From NCBI GenBank assembly GCA_016717655.1, contig JADKFC010000003.1, forward strand, positions 186,001 through 250,000: DNA of 64,000 nt. Reading direction: 5' to 3'. Source of the DNA: Saprospiraceae bacterium (lineage in GTDB: Bacteria > Bacteroidota > Bacteroidia > Chitinophagales > Saprospiraceae). Shown here piece by piece: positions 59,420 to 64,000 of this stretch. Position numbers and translations under genes: made by a program. Under the pieces are notes generated by a model. It saw only the letters and a program-made list of their open reading frames with translations. It was not told where the DNA came from and ran no database searches. Position 1 is the stretch's first letter; every line of letters begins with the position of its first letter.

Positions 59420-60842
59420 TTGGTTTCACTCAAAAATAAAACCTGGCTGGGCATTCAATGGAGTTTTGGCTCACAAGTGGTTAATCAAGCCATGGTGCTC
59501 ATCTTTAACCTGGCCTTGCTCAGCTGGCTGACACCTCAGGATTTTGGACTCTTTGCCTTTCCCTATCTCGTCTTTAGTTTTTTCAGGTCGTTCCACGATT
59601 TTGGATATGGCGATGTTTTGATTGTAAAGAAAGAATGGAACCCACTCACTTTTTCCAGTATTTTTTGGTTGACCACAGCAATCGCTTTGTTGTGTACTGT
59701 GCTCATGATATTTTTTGCTCCGGGCATGGCAACCTGGACGCGCAACACGGGCAGTGAGTCGATCCTGATATGGTTGGGAATGGCCTTAATGCTGGGTGCG
59801 GCGCAAGCAGGTTTAGAGGTTGTATTTCGTAAAAACCTTCTTTTTGAAAAACTATTCTGGATGGAATTTTATGCCAACCTGACTTCAGGAATGGTGGCAA
59901 TTTATATGGCATGGCAAGGTTATGGCATCTATGCCCTGATTGGCAAGACCCTGACTTATGTTGCTGTACTTTCGGTGCTATCTCTGATCATGGTTCCTGA
60001 AAAACCAAAGTTTCAATTTTCAATGGCTGAGGTCAAATCGCATTTCAGTTTTGCCACTGCCAATATTGGCGACCAATTGGTTCAGTTTGTTTTTAAAAAT
60101 GCAGATACCTTTTTGTTGGCTCGATTTGCCCCGGCTACTCACTTGGGCTGGTATGACAGAGCATTCAAACTTTTGGTTTTTCCTGTTCAACAGGCCAGCG
60201 CTTCGGTGGCCCGGGTAATTTTACCTGCTTTTTCAACCTTCGGTGACGACAAAGAAAAATTGGCTGCCGCCTATCTTAAGCTCATGGCTACCAGCGCCCT
60301 GCTGGCCTTCCCTTTTTTGGTAATCATTCCATTTGTATCAGAAGAGGTCGTTTTCCTGTTATTTGATCCAAGCTGGAGACCTTTGTCAACATTGTTCAGC
60401 ATCTTTACCCTTATGGCGTTGACCCAGGGTGTTTTTGCCCTTGGCAATCCCATTTTTTATCTGAGTGGCAGGGTTTCAACGCTGTTTCGTTTTTCTCTGA
60501 TAAGTCGTTCTTCTGCAGTTTTGGTTTTGTGTTTTGTCATTTTTACCGGACAGGATATCGAATGGGTAGCATTGTCATTTACCCTTGCCGCCACCTTCTT
60601 TGTGCTTCCGTTTCAACACCTGGTATTAAAAATGTTGAACATTGGATGGTCGAGGTTTTGGAAGTCAATTGAAAGAGTAGTCTTAGGGGTGTATACTGAT
60701 AGGGGTAAGTTTAATTTTGCTTCATTTATTTACAGGGGCAATGGACACTGGTACAGCCTTGTTGTTAAAAATCATTATTGCTCTGCTGGTCTATGCGGTA
60801 GTGGTGAAAAATGACCTGTTAGCCCTTGCCGGACGGCATTAA
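59420..60842 (+). CDS. Polysaccharide exporter / MOP-superfamily flippase, C-terminally frameshifted
   Basis: About 473 residues with 12-14 membrane helices. The N-terminus (GIQWSFGSQVVNQAMVLIFN) and central FKNADTFLLARFAPATHLGWYDRAFKLL are typical of Wzx/PST-type flippases, which move lipid-linked sugars across the inner membrane. The long frame ends at 60814 with a non-membrane tail, but with one G fewer in the G4 run at 60686-60689 it becomes ILIGVSLILLHLFTGAMD, then a final membrane helix and ends RH-stop at 60842. It starts with TTG right after an in-frame stop, so no better start exists. Confidence 0.83.
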
Positions 60843-62689
<1,847 letters not shown>

Positions 62690-62712
62690 TCACCAAAGAT
62701 CAATAGTAAATA

Positions 62713-62961
62713 ATGAACCTTGTAGTTTTAACCCCAGAACAAGAACTTTTTAACGGAGCCATTACTTCCGTTAAGGTTCCGGGTACAAAAGGGCAATTCG
62801 AAATATTAAAAGGCCACGCGCCTATTGTTTCTTCCCTGTCAGCAGGTGTAGTCAGAATAGTAGACGCAACAGGACAACGATCAGAAATAACTGTGGAAAA
62901 AGGATTTATAGAGGTGTTAAGAGATGAGGTTTCTGTGCTTGTTCAATTGGCGAAGAAATAA
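62713..62961 (+). CDS. atpC: F0F1 ATP synthase epsilon subunit, short form
   Basis: The 82-residue protein corresponds to the N-terminal beta-sandwich of epsilon (LVVLTPEQELFNGAITSVKVPG, KGHAPIVSSLSAG). The C-terminal inhibitory helical hairpin is missing, as in many Bacteroidota. It follows atpD by 23 bp. Confidence 0.93.
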   Translation: MNLVVLTPEQELFNGAITSVKVPGTKGQFEILKGHAPIVSSLSAGVVRIVDATGQRSEITVEKGFIEVLRDEVSVLVQLAKK

Positions 62962-63009
62962 AATATTAACTCCTATTTTGCAGCAATGCTTTATGGATTA
63001 AAGTGAAGG

Positions 63010-63042
63010 AGGCTCTGATTTTTATCAGGGCCTTTCTTTTTT
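63010..63042 (+). terminator. Intrinsic terminator of atpDC
   Basis: AGGCTCTGAT and ATCAGGGCCT form a 10-bp stem (one G-T pair) around TTTT, followed by a T-rich tail. Confidence 0.88.
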
Positions 63043-63044
63043 AC

Positions 63045-63079
63045 AAAAAAAAACGGTGCAGCTTCTAACACCGCACCGT
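63045..63079 (-). terminator. Intrinsic terminator of the ECF sigma factor gene
   Basis: On the minus strand ACGGTGC/GCACCGT arms (63053-63079) are followed by a run of T (plus A-run 63045-63052). The stop of the sigma gene is 24 bp away. Confidence 0.88.
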
Positions 63080-63103
63080 CAATATTCGTAGTCCTTTTGA
63101 TTT

Positions 63104-63643
63104 TTAAGCAGTAGCCTTCTCTCTCATGGCAAACAAATCACCATACATCGAACGCATCTGCTCTTTTAACTCTTTCCTTGCAAAAAATATCCTGCTCTTT
63201 ACAGTACCAAGTGGTAGATTCAACTCATCTGCAATCTCCTGGTATTTGAACCCATCATAATGCATTTCGAAGGGTATTCTGATCGAATCTTCCAACTGAT
63301 TGATGATGCCCATCAACTCTTGCATGAACAGGTTCCTTGAACCTTCATTTTCAAGCGAAACATTTCCTGAATTGAGATAATATAAATTATCAGTTGTGTC
63401 AACGATCGTAGCAGACTTTACTTTCTTGCGATAGTTGTTGATAAATATATTTTTCATGATTGTAAACAACCATGCCTTAAAATTAGTACCAGGTGTAAAC
63501 TTGTCTTTATTGGTCAAAGCCCTGAAAGCCGTCTCCTGATATAGGTCCTTTGCCTCTTCCTGACTCTTAGTGAGGTTGTAAGCAAAAGAATGCAGCGAAG
63601 CATTTAACTGATTCAACTGACCATAGAATTCTATCGTAGACAT
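63104..63643 (-). CDS. ECF-type RNA polymerase sigma factor
   Basis: The 179-residue protein has region 2 (SFAYNLTKSQEEAKDLYQET, NFKAWLFTIMKNIFINNYRK) and region 4 (IRIPFEMHYDGFKYQEIADE, LPLGTVKSRIFFARKEL). ECF sigma factors direct RNA polymerase to specific stress or surface regulons. No anti-sigma factor is adjacent in the window. Confidence 0.95.
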   Translation of the reverse strand: MSTIEFYGQLNQLNASLHSFAYNLTKSQEEAKDLYQETAFRALTNKDKFTPGTNFKAWLFTIMKNIFINNYRKKVKSATIVDTTDNLYYLNSGNVSLENEGSRNLFMQELMGIINQLEDSIRIPFEMHYDGFKYQEIADELNLPLGTVKSRIFFARKELKEQMRSMYGDLFAMREKATA

Positions 63644-63664
63644 TTTGTTTTATTTTTGGTCTTA

Positions 63665-63695
63665 CAAAGATAATAAACTGTTTAATTTAAATCAA
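63665..63695 (-). promoter_or_regulatory. Promoter of the ECF sigma gene
   Basis: On the minus strand TTG (63693-63695), a 20-bp spacer and TATCTTTG (63665-63672), a full match to the Bacteroidota pattern, 21 bp before the ATG. Confidence 0.7.
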
Positions 63696-63886
63696 TAAAT
63701 AATTAAACAAAAAGAATGAATCTAAATATAAATATACCTAACATATTGAAATTCAGAACTTACTTTTTTAATATTAATATTAATTTAACAGAATATTCAA
63801 AAAATGCTGAAACAAACTGTCAGCTGTACGACGTTTTATTCGCATTTCGACCCTCCTTCTTTCATCTAAATCAGGATGATCTGGCT

Positions 63887-63894
63887 TAACTTTG
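63887..63894 (+). promoter_or_regulatory. Putative rnhB promoter, TAACTTTG
   Basis: An exact TAnnTTTG lies 7 bp before the rnhB ATG, implying a very short leader if used. Confidence 0.45.
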
Positions 63895-63901
63895 TTTCCT
63901 C

Positions 63902-64000
63902 ATGCTTCAATCCTGTTATATAGACCAAGGTTTGGAAGCCGGCTGCGATGAAGCCGGTCGAGGGTGCCTGGCAGGTCCGGTTTTTGCTGCTGCTGTCATT
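63902..64000 (+). CDS. rnhB: Ribonuclease HII, N-terminal fragment (partial)
   Basis: Thirty-three codons are visible before the window ends. [20 protein letters not shown] matches the RNase HII active-site start, with the first catalytic Asp-Glu pair in DEAGRG. The enzyme removes ribonucleotides from DNA. Confidence 0.92.
   Translation, partial: MLQSCYIDQGLEAGCDEAGRGCLAGPVFAAAVI

Overview
The window is chromosomal DNA of a Bacteroidota bacterium, most likely of the Saprospiraceae/Chitinophagales type. The evidence is: several large secreted proteins ending in type IX secretion (T9SS) sorting domains (type A and the gliding-motility 'type B' form); promoters of the Bacteroidota form TAnnTTTG, sometimes with an upstream TTG; weak or absent Shine-Dalgarno sequences with some TTG starts; a zapB-like/zapA/rny block; an isolated atpD-atpC pair; and families such as DUF2279, DUF1460 and ASPIC/VCBS proteins. 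No tRNA, rRNA, CRISPR array, transposase or phage gene was found.

Layout. 0-8.3 kb: the end of glgA and glgC (glycogen synthesis), a sorting-domain-only ORF, a frameshifted D-2-hydroxyacid dehydrogenase, two methyltransferases around a small membrane protein, and a 931-residue VCBS/ASPIC T9SS cargo. 8.3-10.9 kb: a gene-free hairpin/repeat region, an AT-rich T9SS cargo gene and a 23-nt repeat array that reaches into obg. 10.8-13.1 kb (minus): an obg-adk-NlpC/P60 lipoprotein operon, divergent from gcvP. 16.1-16.7 kb: a composite repeat block. 17.4-22.2 kb: pheT, coiled-coil protein, zapA, rny. 22.3-25.7 kb: a tightly overlapping GntP permease / six-hairpin glycosidase / P-loop kinase operon. 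25.9-33.4 kb: a giant SdrD_B adhesin. 33.5-36.5 kb: lolE-like permease, purS, rsmI, DUF1460. 36.5-44.7 kb (minus): a giant PKD-repeat T9SS protein and an M14 carboxypeptidase. 44.8-47.9 kb: BlaI repressor, M56 sensor peptidase and PDZ protein, with two near-identical palindromic operators. 48-64 kb: NamZ-like DUF1343, an EF-G paralogue, di-haem peroxidase, DUF2279, PQQ-type sugar dehydrogenase, VOC protein, TPR protein, feoAB, a MOP flippase, atpDC, an ECF sigma factor and the start of rnhB.

Two features dominate. First, eight genes are interrupted by ten indels, most of them one base long and in a homopolymer, and in every case the downstream frame continues the same protein. RNase Y and a DUF2279 protein are among them. 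The simplest reading is homopolymer errors in the assembly, so these genes are annotated end to end with the break marked. Second, three gene-poor stretches hold unrelated families of hairpin-forming repeats with no recognisable mobile element. The best candidates for unstudied biology are the operator-flanked BlaI/M56/PDZ operon, the GntP/glycosidase/kinase operon and the hairpin families, one of which shows compensatory base changes.
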